Assembly: GCA_029012365.1 (NCBI GenBank)
Contig: JAQXLY010000038.1
Span: 1 to 64,000, forward strand
DNA length: 64,000 nucleotides
Direction of reading: 5' to 3'
Source of the DNA: Lachnospiraceae bacterium
GTDB taxonomy: Bacteria; Bacillota; Clostridia; Lachnospirales; Lachnospiraceae
Notes under the pieces: model-generated
What the model was told of the DNA's origin: nothing
Databases searched by the model: none
The model's input: the letters and a program-made list of their open reading frames with translations, nothing else
Program-made: the position numbers and the translations under genes
In this document: one piece after another, positions 50,124-59,372 of the stretch
Numbering within the stretch: position 1 is the first letter of the stretch
Layout: each line of letters opens with the position of its first letter

Positions 50124-50935
50124 TTTTTGATAAATGGATTGCGGCATTTACTTCCGAGAAGCTCACCTGTAATGCCTGCAAGAAAGAATTTTCGGTAAAA
50201 GAACTTCGTAAATCGAATTATATCTGTCCGGAATGCGGAAAATATTTCCGCATTGCCGGCAGAGAGCGCATTAACCAGATTGTAGATAAGAAAAGCTTTG
50301 AAGAATTTGCTACCGGACTTTCCAGTGTTGACTTTCTTGATTTTCCGGGCTATGCCGATAAATTACAAAAGGCGAAAGACAATACCGGCGAGGATGATGC
50401 AGTTGTCTGCGGACACGCAACCATCGGCGGGTATCCTTGTGCGATTTTTGTTATGGACTCCCGCTTTATGATGGCAAGCATGGGTTCTGTAGTCGGTGAA
50501 AAAATCACCCGTACCTTCGAATACGCTACCGAGCATAAGCTCCCTGTCATCGGCTTCACTGCATCCGGCGGTGCAAGAATGCAGGAGGGAATTATTTCCT
50601 TAATGCAGATGGCAAAGTGCAGCGCAGCCGTTAAGAAGCACTCCTCCGAAGGCAATCTCTATGTGACGGTACTGACTGACCCTACTACCGGCGGTGTTAC
50701 CGCTTCCTTCGCAATGCAGGGGGATATTATACTTGCCGAGCCAAAGGCTCTTGTAGGCTTTGCCGGTCGCCGTGTTGTTGAGCAGACCACCAAGTCTCAG
50801 CTCCCTGATAATTTCCAGAGTGCAGAGTTTATTTTAGAGCATGGTTTTGCGGATGCCATTGTTCCCCGTGAGGAACTCACCGACACCCTGACCACTATCT
50901 TAAAGCTTCACAGAAAGGAGCAGGCAGCAGGATGA
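50120..50935 (+). CDS. accD: acetyl-CoA carboxylase carboxyltransferase subunit beta
   Basis: CNACKKEF...[10 protein letters not shown] zinc finger; [22 protein letters not shown]; start overlaps the fabZ stop (ATGA). Confidence 0.95.
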   Translation: MIFDKWIAAFTSEKLTCNACKKEFSVKELRKSNYICPECGKYFRIAGRERINQIVDKKSFEEFATGLSSVDFLDFPGYADKLQKAKDNTGEDDAVVCGHATIGGYPCAIFVMDSRFMMASMGSVVGEKITRTFEYATEHKLPVIGFTASGGARMQEGIISLMQMAKCSAAVKKHSSEGNLYVTVLTDPTTGGVTASFAMQGDIILAEPKALVGFAGRRVVEQTTKSQLPDNFQSAEFILEHGFADAIVPREELTDTLTTILKLHRKEQAAG

Positions 50936-51756
50936 GTATGACACCTTATGAAAAACTGAAGACGGCGCGCCAGAACGGCAGACCGACCGGCGTTGCTTAT
51001 GTGAATGAACTTTTCACCGACCGTATCGAGCTCCACGGTGACCGTCGTTTCAGTGACGACGCCGCTATCGTTTCCGGTATCGGAAGTCTCGACGGTATTC
51101 CGGTTACTTATATCGCTATTGAAAAGGGAACAGATTTAGATTCACGTATGAAGACCAATTTCGGCTGTCCGAAACCGGAGGGCTACCGTAAGGCTCTTCG
51201 TCTGATGAAGCAGGCAGAGAAGTTCCACCGCCCGGTGATATGCTTTGTTGATACCTTAGGTGCATTCTGCGGTGCCGACGGTGAGGAAAGAGGACAGGGG
51301 GAAGCCATTGCAGAAAATATCATGGAAATGCTTGGACTAAAGACTCCTACGATTTCCATCGTAATCGGTGAAGGCGGCAGCGGCGGTGCTTTGGCGCTTT
51401 GTTCCGCAGACCGTGTTTACATGATGGAAAATTCCGTTTATTCCGTTATTTCTCCCGAAGGCTGCGCAAGTATACTTTGGAAGGATGCTTCAAGAGCGGA
51501 GGATGCTGCCCAGTGTCTGCGTATTACCGCAGATGACATGAAGAATTTCGGAGTTGCCGAAACCGTTATCCCTGAAAACTTTGAACAGTTTTCAGAAACC
51601 TGCAACGAGATAAAACAGCATTTAGTTGCCGACTTAAAAGAGCTTATGAAAAAAAATACCGACCTGCTGTTGGAGGATCGTTATCATCGGTTCCGCAAAT
51701 TCGGCATTTATGAGGAGAACGGAGGAACCCATGGAACCACTTTATACCCGATTTAG
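50932..51756 (+). CDS. accA: acetyl-CoA carboxylase carboxyltransferase subunit alpha
   Basis: TFAR-type N-terminus, [48 protein letters not shown]. Confidence 0.95.
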   Translation: MSMTPYEKLKTARQNGRPTGVAYVNELFTDRIELHGDRRFSDDAAIVSGIGSLDGIPVTYIAIEKGTDLDSRMKTNFGCPKPEGYRKALRLMKQAEKFHRPVICFVDTLGAFCGADGEERGQGEAIAENIMEMLGLKTPTISIVIGEGGSGGALALCSADRVYMMENSVYSVISPEGCASILWKDASRAEDAAQCLRITADDMKNFGVAETVIPENFEQFSETCNEIKQHLVADLKELMKKNTDLLLEDRYHRFRKFGIYEENGGTHGTTLYPI

Positions 51757-53389
51757 TACCTCCGCCTTCGACGGGAACGGTGAATTGACCGATTTTACAA
51801 TAAATGCGCCGGAAAACTTTAACTTTGCATACGACGTAATGGATGAAATTGCTGCAAAGGAGCCGGGAAAACGAGCCTTAGAATGGTGCGATGTAAGCGG
51901 AAACAAGCGAACCTTTTCCTTCTCGGAGCTTGCAAAGCTTTCCGTACAGGCTGCCGGTTATCTTCTTTCCATGGGAATCAAAAAGGGAGATCGTGTGCTT
52001 CTTACCATGAAGCGTCATTATGAATACTGGTATCTGCTGCCTGCTCTCATGCGCATCGGTGCCATTACGATTCCGGCAACTCATATGTTAAAGGAAAAGG
52101 ACATCATCTACCGTGTACAATGTGCGGATGCGGTTGCTGTCATTACTGCGGAAGACAGGGAGCTTACCGATGCCATTCTTGCCGCAAAGCCGTCCTGCCC
52201 TACATTACAAAAATTGTTTACGGTTCGTGAAGACCGGGAAGGCTTCCTGCGTCTGGACGAAGGACTTCGTACCATGCCGGAAACCATGGAGCGTATTCCG
52301 ACTCTGGCAAAGGAACCTTTCTTAATGTACTTTACCTCCGGCACTACTTCTTATCCGAAGGCGGTACTGCATGACGGCTATTACCCGCTTGCCCACATAC
52401 CTACGGCAAGGTATTGGCAGAACTGTCAGAATGACGGTCTGCATCTTACGGTTGCGGACACCGGCTGGGCAAAGGCTTCCTGGGGCAAAATTTTCGGCCA
52501 GTGGCTTTGCGGTTCCGCCGTTATGGTGTATGAATATGAACATTTCAACGCTGCCGACATGTTAAATGTAATTGCCCACTACGGTGTAACAACCTTTTGT
52601 GCACCGCCTACAATTTACCGCCTTATGGTGAAGAACGGCATTCCGGCAGATGCCTTTTCAAAGGTGCGCTATGCCACCACAGCAGGCGAGGCATTAAATC
52701 CTGAAATTACAAAACGCTTTGAGGAAATTACCGGCCTTCTGGTACGTGAGGGGTTCGGTCAGACCGAAACTACTCTGGTCCTCGGAAATCTTGTAAATTC
52801 ACCTGCGAAAATAGGCTCTATCGGAAAGGCAAATCCTTTGTATGATGTGCGCCTGATTGATGAAGAAGGTATTGAAGTAGGTGCGGACTGCCGTGGCGAA
52901 ATCGTAATTATTCCTAAGGAAAACCAGCATGGACTGTGCATCGGATACTTAAATGCCGAGGAAACCAGCAGACGTGTATGGAAAAACGGTGTTTTCCATA
53001 CCGGAGACATTGCAACAAAGGACGCAGACGGCTTCTTCTGGTACATCGGACGCTCCGATGATATCATAAAATCCAGCGGTTACCGTATCGGACCGTTTGA
53101 AATTGAAGATGTATTGATTAAACATCCGGCAGTGGCAGAATGCGCCGTAACCGGTGTTCCGGACGAAGAACGCGGTTTTGTTGTAAAAGCCACCATTGTA
53201 TTGATGCCGGGCTTCGAACCTTCGGATGATTTAAAGAAAACCCTGCAAACCTATGTAAAAGAACAGACCGCGCCATACAAATACCCGCGTATTGTCGAGT
53301 TTGTACCGGAGCTTCCGAAAACCTTCAGCGGAAAAATCCAGCGTGCGAAGCTTCGTGAACAGGATGCGGTAAAACAACTATTTCATTAG
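51731..53389 (+). CDS. AMP-dependent acyl-CoA synthetase (acetyl-/medium-chain acyl-CoA ligase type)
   Basis: FTSGTTSYPKAVLH P-loop, EGFGQTETTLVLGN, GRSDDIIKSSGYRIGPFEIED, PKTFSGKIQRAKLRE; start overlaps accA by 26 nt, GGAGGAAC RBS. Confidence 0.93.
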   Translation: MEPLYTRFSTSAFDGNGELTDFTINAPENFNFAYDVMDEIAAKEPGKRALEWCDVSGNKRTFSFSELAKLSVQAAGYLLSMGIKKGDRVLLTMKRHYEYWYLLPALMRIGAITIPATHMLKEKDIIYRVQCADAVAVITAEDRELTDAILAAKPSCPTLQKLFTVREDREGFLRLDEGLRTMPETMERIPTLAKEPFLMYFTSGTTSYPKAVLHDGYYPLAHIPTARYWQNCQNDGLHLTVADTGWAKASWGKIFGQWLCGSAVMVYEYEHFNAADMLNVIAHYGVTTFCAPPTIYRLMVKNGIPADAFSKVRYATTAGEALNPEITKRFEEITGLLVREGFGQTETTLVLGNLVNSPAKIGSIGKANPLYDVRLIDEEGIEVGADCRGEIVIIPKENQHGLCIGYLNAEETSRRVWKNGVFHTGDIATKDADGFFWYIGRSDDIIKSSGYRIGPFEIEDVLIKHPAVAECAVTGVPDEERGFVVKATIVLMPGFEPSDDLKKTLQTYVKEQTAPYKYPRIVEFVPELPKTFSGKIQRAKLREQDAVKQLFH

Positions 53390-53409
53390 TCACTTTTCTC
53401 TTGCATACA

Positions 53410-53449
53410 CCCCTCCGAACTACTATAATAGATTCGGAGGGGCTTTTTG
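53410..53449 (+). terminator. terminator of the fab/acc operon
   Basis: CCCCTCCGAA (53410-53419) / TTCGGAGGGG (53433-53442) followed by CTTTTTG. Confidence 0.9.
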
Positions 53450-53483
53450 TAATGTACTTTTATCACCGGAAAGGAGACTATGA

Positions 53484-54179
53484 ATGGAGTTCCACGGTCT
53501 GAATAAATTAACTTTACTTGATTTTCCGAAGCATTTAGCCTGCACCGTGTTTACCGGACGCTGCAATCTGCGCTGCCCGTTCTGCCATAATGCAGATTTG
53601 GTTCTTTGCCCGGATTCGCAGCCTCTTATCACCGAAGACACTGTGTTCTCCTTTTTGGAGCGCCGTGCGGGAACGCTGGAAGGGATTTGTATTACCGGCG
53701 GCGAGCCGACCTTACAAAGCGACCTGCTCCCTTTTTTAAAGCGTTGTAAAGACCTTGGATACCTTACAAAGCTCGATACCAACGGCACCCGTCCGGATGT
53801 ACTGAAGGCTGCTCTTGATGCAAATCTGTTAGATTATATTGCCATGGATATCAAAAACAGCCCTGCACGTTATGCCGAGACTGCCGGTCTGCCTTCCGTC
53901 CGTTTTTCTGCCTTTGAAGAAAGTGTCCTGCTTATAAGAAACAGCGGTCTGCCTTATGAATTCCGTACCACTGTTGTAAAGGAGCTTCATACAAAGGAAG
54001 ACCTGTCAGCTGTCGGAGAATGGCTGAAAGGTGCGAAATGCTATGCACTACAGGCATTTAAGGATTCCGGAAGCCTTATAAGACCCGGCTTGTCCGGCTA
54101 TACGGCAGAAGAACTGTCTGCTTTTAAGGACATGCTTTCACCTTATTTTGAAACTGTGTTATTACGAGGCATTGCGTAG
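53484..54179 (+). CDS. anaerobic ribonucleoside-triphosphate reductase activating protein-like radical SAM protein
   Basis: FTGRCNLRCPFCHNADLV (CxxxCxxC) and ICITGGEPTLQSDL motifs; NrdG2-like length and N-terminus. No nrdD nearby. Confidence 0.88.
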   Translation: MEFHGLNKLTLLDFPKHLACTVFTGRCNLRCPFCHNADLVLCPDSQPLITEDTVFSFLERRAGTLEGICITGGEPTLQSDLLPFLKRCKDLGYLTKLDTNGTRPDVLKAALDANLLDYIAMDIKNSPARYAETAGLPSVRFSAFEESVLLIRNSGLPYEFRTTVVKELHTKEDLSAVGEWLKGAKCYALQAFKDSGSLIRPGLSGYTAEELSAFKDMLSPYFETVLLRGIA

Positions 54180-54243
54180 TCTTTCAAATACGCCTCACCT
54201 CTTTATACCGTTTGCTTACCTTATTATCACGGAGAATATATTT

Positions 54244-54792
54244 ATGAATTTCCAATACGAAACCGAACGTTTGCAGCTCCTTGTCTGCAACGAAGAATAC
54301 AGCAATGCATTACTGGCGTTTATGACAGAAAATAAAGATTTTTTTGCGCCCTATGAGCCACTCCGCCAGCCCGGATTTTACACCGAGGAGTTTCAGGCGC
54401 GGGTTCTTCGGGCAGAATTTCTTGCAACCCTTCGCAGCACCTATCTGCGCTATTACCTCTTTTTAAAGGAAGATACGGAACACATCATCGGCACCGTAAG
54501 CTTTTCGGGTATATCCCGCACCGATGGAAGCTGCCGTGTCGGCTACAAGCTGGACAGACTTCATACCGGCAGAGGCTATGCCACCGAAGCACTGCGTTGT
54601 CTCCTCCCTGAGCTTGGTAAAAGCCTTCAAATCCACAGGGTGGAAGCAGATATTTTACTTGAAAACGCTCCCTCCCTGCGGCTTATCGAGCGACTGGGCT
54701 TTGCCTATGAGGGTGTCGCCCGCAGCTCCCATGAAATCGGCGGCATTTGGCGGGACCATTTGCGGTACTCTTACATTTTTGCGCACCAGTAG
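54244..54792 (+). CDS. GNAT-family N-acetyltransferase (RimJ/RimL-like)
   Basis: YETERLQLLVCNEEYS; VGYKLDRLHTGRGYATEALRCLLPELGKSLQIHRVEADILLENAPSLRLIERLGFAYEGVAR. Confidence 0.92.
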   Translation: MNFQYETERLQLLVCNEEYSNALLAFMTENKDFFAPYEPLRQPGFYTEEFQARVLRAEFLATLRSTYLRYYLFLKEDTEHIIGTVSFSGISRTDGSCRVGYKLDRLHTGRGYATEALRCLLPELGKSLQIHRVEADILLENAPSLRLIERLGFAYEGVARSSHEIGGIWRDHLRYSYIFAHQ

Positions 54793-55766
54793 CCAAACAT
54801 CCCCTTTCCCGAAACCGCAGTCTGCGTCGCAGGAAAAAATTCCGTGAAGCCGAACAGGCATGCCAGACGTACCTCTGCGTTATGATATCTGCCGGGAACC
54901 AAAAGAATATACTCTTCCTTCTCCCGTCCCCTTCGCCTTCCTAAAAGCAAATGACGGTATCTGTAATACCCATGCAGTAAAAAGCTGTTTTCCGCAAACC
55001 GGCGCCTTTCTCCGGGAAGAAGCGAAAGCTCCTCCGGCAGAACACGTACCGAGTACAATACACATTCTTTGCGACACGGGTTATAGGAAGGTCTTGATAC
55101 TAACAGCTCCTCCAGACAGGCAATCCTGTTTTGCTCCGCCTTCTTTCGCAACGGCACCGCATCTTCCGTCTTCTGAGGCTTCTGCACTGTAACATCAGTC
55201 TCTCCGCCTGCCGCCTTTGTGATCTCTTCCACCAGCTTTTTTGCCGATGTAATATACTCCCGCTCCCTGTAAGCCTCCCGTTTCTGCATAGAAAAAGCCT
55301 GTTGTATCTGCTGCCTTGTTATCTCCGCTCCGTCAAAGCGCGCGCAAAGATACTTGTCCGCTTCCGCCCCGCCAAACCATTCCGATTGTTCTTTTACCGC
55401 CTGCTCCGGAAGCATAAGGACACCGCCTCCGTTTCCTGCTTCCGCACACAAATGACAGCATCTTGTCCGAACCTCACTTCTGCATCCGGAAATCGTCTCC
55501 CAGTAAAATGATGCCTCAGAAAGAATATCCCTCCGGTCAAAATAATAGATATGCCAGTTCTTCTTTTTTTCATCCTCACCAAACAGCTCCAGCGTTACCA
55601 CAGGCATCTCTTCTTCACCGTATCTGCGCAGAATCCCCGTACTTCGCACCCTGACACCGTTTCGATAGGAAAACAAATATGCAATCTTTCTCTGATACAC
55701 GCCGTGCCCTCCCTTCCGGACAAATTCTGTAGCAGAAATAAGTGTTTCCCTATATTTTATGAACAA
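54771..55766 (-). CDS. protein of unknown function (331 aa), possibly a Lachnospiraceae-restricted DUF
   Basis: Long ORF with plausible composition; N-terminal KIAYLFSYRNGVRVRSTGILRRYGEEEMPVVTLELFG; overlaps the GNAT gene tail-to-tail by 22 nt. Confidence 0.7.
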   Translation of the reverse strand: MFIKYRETLISATEFVRKGGHGVYQRKIAYLFSYRNGVRVRSTGILRRYGEEEMPVVTLELFGEDEKKKNWHIYYFDRRDILSEASFYWETISGCRSEVRTRCCHLCAEAGNGGGVLMLPEQAVKEQSEWFGGAEADKYLCARFDGAEITRQQIQQAFSMQKREAYREREYITSAKKLVEEITKAAGGETDVTVQKPQKTEDAVPLRKKAEQNRIACLEELLVSRPSYNPCRKECVLYSVRVLPEELSLLPGERRRFAENSFLLHGYYRYRHLLLGRRRGREKEEYILLVPGRYHNAEVRLACLFGFTEFFPATQTAVSGKGMFGYWCAKM

Positions 55767-55793
55767 GCCCTCCTGTTTAGAACCGTTTTGATT

Positions 55794-57665
55794 TTACTGA
55801 CTCTGACGCTCTATCTGCTCCGCCAGCTCATTCAGATAAAGCCAGCGATTCATTTTTTCCTCCAATGCAACTTCCGCCTCTTCCTTTGAGGCAACTAATT
55901 CCTGTAGCTTCCCGTAGTCCGTGGAGGCTTTTATAATTTCATTCTCCAGTCCCTCTATTTTCTCTTCAAGGGCAGCTATATCCCCTTCTATCATCTCGTA
56001 CTCCCGCTGCTCCTTATAGGAGAATTTCAGTCTCTGCTCACGGTTTTTCCATGTTGCACGGCTGTCTGTACGGTCCGGGCAATCATCCGCACCGGAGCTT
56101 CTCGCCGTCTTCCTTCCTGCCGCTCCCTCTGTTTCGCGGGAAAGTCCGCCTGACAGTCCCGTTATTTCCGGTCTTCCCTCTTTTTCACATACCGCACGAT
56201 AATCCGAATAATTTCCTTCGTATCTCCTGATTACACCGTCCCCTTCAAAAGAAAAAATGCGGTTTGCGATTTTATCAAGGAAATACCGGTCATGGGATAC
56301 TGCGATTACAATCCCGTTGTATCCCTTTAAATACTCTTCGAGAATGGAAAGAGTACGTATATCCAAATCATTGGTAGGCTCGTCCAGAATCAATACATTC
56401 GGTGCCTCCATAAGCACATGCAGCAGCGCAAGCCTGCGTTTCTCTCCACCGGAAAGCTTTCCTATCAGGGTATACTGCATTGCATCCGTGAATAAAAATT
56501 TCTCACACATCTGAGAGGCACTGACCGTTCCCTCCGCCGTTTCAATGTACTCCGCAACACCACGTACCGAATCAATTACCCGGATATCCGGATTCAGCGG
56601 TTCGTTTTCCTGCATAAAATACCCTGTCTTAACCGTTGTACCGAATTCCACGGTTCCCTCATCCGGTGCGAGCTTCCCTGTAATCAATTTGAGCAGCGTA
56701 CTTTTCCCGCATCCGTTAGGACCGATGATTCCGATACGATCCGTAGACAGGAAAATGTAACTGAAATCCTTTACCGGTACCTTATCTCCGAAAGCTTTGC
56801 TGATGTTTTTAACCTCAACGGTCTTTTTTCCGAGTCTTGATGAAAGTGCATTTATTTCTACCTCTGCATCTTCTGCAATTTTCTCCCGGTTTTTCAAAGC
56901 TTCAAACCGCTCAATATGTGCCTTCTGCTTTGTCGAACGAGCCCTTGCACCACGCATCATCCACGCCAGATCCTGACGGTACAGGCTTTTTGCTTTCCGC
57001 TCCTCTGCCTGGCCTATTGCCTCTCTCTCTGCCTTCAGCAGCAGAAATCCGGTATAATTCTCCTTATAAGAATAAAGCTTTCCCTTGTCCAGCTCCACAA
57101 TACGGTTCGTTACGGCATCCAGAAAATAACGGTCGTGCGTAATCATCACCAGTGCCTTTCCGTTTTTCTTTAAGTAATCCTCCAGCCACTCCGTCATTTC
57201 CGAGTCCAGATGGTTCGTCGGCTCATCAAGTAACAGTACATCCGTCGGCATCAGCAGAGTACGTACCAGTGCTGCCCGCTTTCTTTGCCCGCCGGACAGT
57301 AGGGAAGGCTTTACATCAGTTTCCGGAATACCGAGTTTTCTAAGCATTGCAGCCGCCTCTCCCGCTATGTCCCGATATTCTTCGGGATGCACCAGTCCGT
57401 CCACCACATTTTCCAGTAAGGTTTTCTCATCAGAAAATAAAGGAGTCTGCGGCAGATAAGATATCCGCACCTCCTTTCCTTTTACTATCGAGCCTGCATC
57501 TGCTTCCTCGACTCCGGCAAGCAGCTTCAAAAATGTGGATTTTCCCGTACCGTTAATGCCTATTATGCCGATACGGTCTCCTTCATTGATTCCGAGAGAC
57601 ACATCATCAAATAACATTCGTTCCGTATAACTCTTTGAAACATGTTCTATAGTAATTAAATTCAT
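55794..57665 (-). CDS. ABC-F family ATPase (Uup-like)
   Basis: Two ABC domains (GINGTGKSTFLKLLAG; GPNGCGKSTLLKLITG), LSGGQRKRAALVRTLL, DLAWMMRGARARSTKQKAHIERFEAL, C-terminal coiled coil; no TM. Confidence 0.94.
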   Translation of the reverse strand: MNLITIEHVSKSYTERMLFDDVSLGINEGDRIGIIGINGTGKSTFLKLLAGVEEADAGSIVKGKEVRISYLPQTPLFSDEKTLLENVVDGLVHPEEYRDIAGEAAAMLRKLGIPETDVKPSLLSGGQRKRAALVRTLLMPTDVLLLDEPTNHLDSEMTEWLEDYLKKNGKALVMITHDRYFLDAVTNRIVELDKGKLYSYKENYTGFLLLKAEREAIGQAEERKAKSLYRQDLAWMMRGARARSTKQKAHIERFEALKNREKIAEDAEVEINALSSRLGKKTVEVKNISKAFGDKVPVKDFSYIFLSTDRIGIIGPNGCGKSTLLKLITGKLAPDEGTVEFGTTVKTGYFMQENEPLNPDIRVIDSVRGVAEYIETAEGTVSASQMCEKFLFTDAMQYTLIGKLSGGEKRRLALLHVLMEAPNVLILDEPTNDLDIRTLSILEEYLKGYNGIVIAVSHDRYFLDKIANRIFSFEGDGVIRRYEGNYSDYRAVCEKEGRPEITGLSGGLSRETEGAAGRKTARSSGADDCPDRTDSRATWKNREQRLKFSYKEQREYEMIEGDIAALEEKIEGLENEIIKASTDYGKLQELVASKEEAEVALEEKMNRWLYLNELAEQIERQSQ

Positions 57666-57735
57666 ATTTCCTCCATTATTACACTCATAGGGATTTTATA
57701 GGAATTTGTACTTTATATGACGCAGGTTCCTATTT

Positions 57736-57807
57736 GACAAGGAAAAAGCCGGCTATCAGTCCGGTCACTTACGTACCGCACTTTCAAGCCGGCCTTTCCC
57801 CCTTGCC
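57736..57807 (-). promoter_or_regulatory. putative transcription attenuator in the ABC-F 5' leader
   Basis: Minus strand GGCAAGGGGGAAAGGCCGGCT...AGCCGGCTTTTTCCTTGTC: long hairpin with a U-run, lying between the promoter and the ABC-F start codon. Confidence 0.6.
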
Positions 57808-57868
57808 TTGCACGTTCCCCAACGCTTCTTCCTCTAATCAATATCTTCTCCTATATTGACTGTTTTTT

Positions 57869-57897
57869 AGTATAATACAATAAGAAAAAAATGTCAA
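57869..57897 (-). promoter_or_regulatory. promoter of the ABC-F gene
   Basis: Minus strand TTGACA (57892-57897), 17 nt, TATACT (57869-57874); leaves a leader of roughly 195 nt. Confidence 0.8.
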
Positions 57898-58000
57898 TAC
57901 CCGGCCACTTTTATAAGCACTTTTTGTTACTTTTGCACAATTTTAAAAAGCCTGTAAAACGATATCTCCCACGCAGGACTCCGTTTTGCCACTGCCTGTT

Positions 58001-59275
58001 TTAAGAAAAGAATGCAGTCACAAGCCTTGTAAGCCCCGATATATCTTCCCTGCCCGCAAGTTCCCTTGCAGAATGCATTGCAAGGAGCGGAACACCGATA
58101 TCGATTCCACGCATAGGAAGCCAGGAAGATATAATCGGTCCCAGTGTGCTGCCACCCGCTAAATCCGCATGGTTTGCGACCTTCTGATACAACACATCGT
58201 TTTCCTCACAAAGTACCTGCAGCATTGCAACCGTTTCCGTATCAAATACATAGCGCTGGCTGCTGTTAATCTTTAAAGCAACACCCTTATTAAGAGTAGC
58301 TCTGTTTACCGGGTCGTACACATCCTGCCGGTTCGGATGCAGTGCATGCGCCGCATCAACCGACAGAAGAATACTCTTTACCAGAGCCTCCTGCAGCTTC
58401 GCGTTCTCTGCGCCGAACGCGGCATAGATACGCTCCAGAATCGCTGATGTCAGTGCGCTGTCCGCACCCTGCTTGGAACGGCTCCCGATTTCCTCATGAT
58501 CATAAAGTACAATCATATCAATACCTGCGGTCTTATGCTCCCCTGCACAGATTGCCTGTAGCAGTGCGTAGCATGAAATCTGGTTATCCAGGCGCGGTGC
58601 CGAAATAAATTCGCTCTCTTCTCCGATAAAGCATGCAGGTTCATGGCAGTATACAGTCAAATCATAATCCAGAATTTTTTCCGCCTCTACCTTCAATTCC
58701 TTCGCAAGAAGCTCCTTTACATAGGCCTCTTTTGAATCCTCCTCCCTTAAAAGCCCCAGAAGCGGAAGTAAATCCCTCTGCGGCTTGCACTCTACGCCTT
58801 TATTAACCTCCCGGTTCATATGAATCGCAAGATTCGGAATTGTAAGAAGCGGACGCTTAAAATCTATTGTTTTCAAACAAGGAGAATATGCGTTCTCTCC
58901 TCTTAAAGCTACCCTGCCCGCCATAGACAGAGGCCGGTCATACCATGTATTCAGAATGGCTCCTCCGTAAACCTCTATATCCAAGCGCTTGTATTCTCCC
59001 GACATCAGCTCTGCCTTTGGCTTCACCCGCAGGCACGGAGCATCCGTATGAGCTGCCGCAATATGCAACACATCTCCCGGTACAAAATCCTTACCTATCG
59101 TATATGCTACCAGTCCCGTACCGAAAATACGGATAAAATAACGTCCTCCGCGCTCCGGTGCAAACGGCTCCTCCAGCTTCTGTTCCACAAATCCGGCTTC
59201 CTCTAAGCAATTTGTACTAAGCTCTACCGCATGATACGGAGTCACGGCCCCGTTCAAGTATTCCAACAATTCCAT
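58001..59275 (-). CDS. M18-family aminopeptidase
   Basis: HIAAAHTDAPCLRVKP, LDIEVYGGAILNTWYDRPLSMAGRV, YDHEEIGSRSKQGADS, DAAHALHPN, LGPIISSWLPMRGIDIGVPLLAMHSARE. Confidence 0.95.
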   Translation of the reverse strand: MELLEYLNGAVTPYHAVELSTNCLEEAGFVEQKLEEPFAPERGGRYFIRIFGTGLVAYTIGKDFVPGDVLHIAAAHTDAPCLRVKPKAELMSGEYKRLDIEVYGGAILNTWYDRPLSMAGRVALRGENAYSPCLKTIDFKRPLLTIPNLAIHMNREVNKGVECKPQRDLLPLLGLLREEDSKEAYVKELLAKELKVEAEKILDYDLTVYCHEPACFIGEESEFISAPRLDNQISCYALLQAICAGEHKTAGIDMIVLYDHEEIGSRSKQGADSALTSAILERIYAAFGAENAKLQEALVKSILLSVDAAHALHPNRQDVYDPVNRATLNKGVALKINSSQRYVFDTETVAMLQVLCEENDVLYQKVANHADLAGGSTLGPIISSWLPMRGIDIGVPLLAMHSARELAGREDISGLTRLVTAFFS

Positions 59276-59320
59276 AATACACTCCTGTCTTCTTTACTTC
59301 TCTTCATCCTATAATGAAAC

Positions 59321-59349
59321 AGGGCACCGCACATGCATGCGGCAGCCCT
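59321..59349 (-). terminator. hairpin downstream of the chemoreceptor gene
   Basis: AGGGCACCGCA (59321-59331) / TGCGGCAGCCCT (59338-59349); TGTTTC follows on minus. Confidence 0.5.
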
Positions 59350-59372
59350 CTCTGCTTACTCTTTGGTTTATA

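Noticed and set aside
57736-57897. Known metabolite riboswitch (lysine, TPP, SAM, T-box, guanidine, fluoride) in the ABC-F leader
   Set aside because: Conserved core motifs of these classes as I remember them are not present; an attenuator fits better. A covariance-model scan would settle it.
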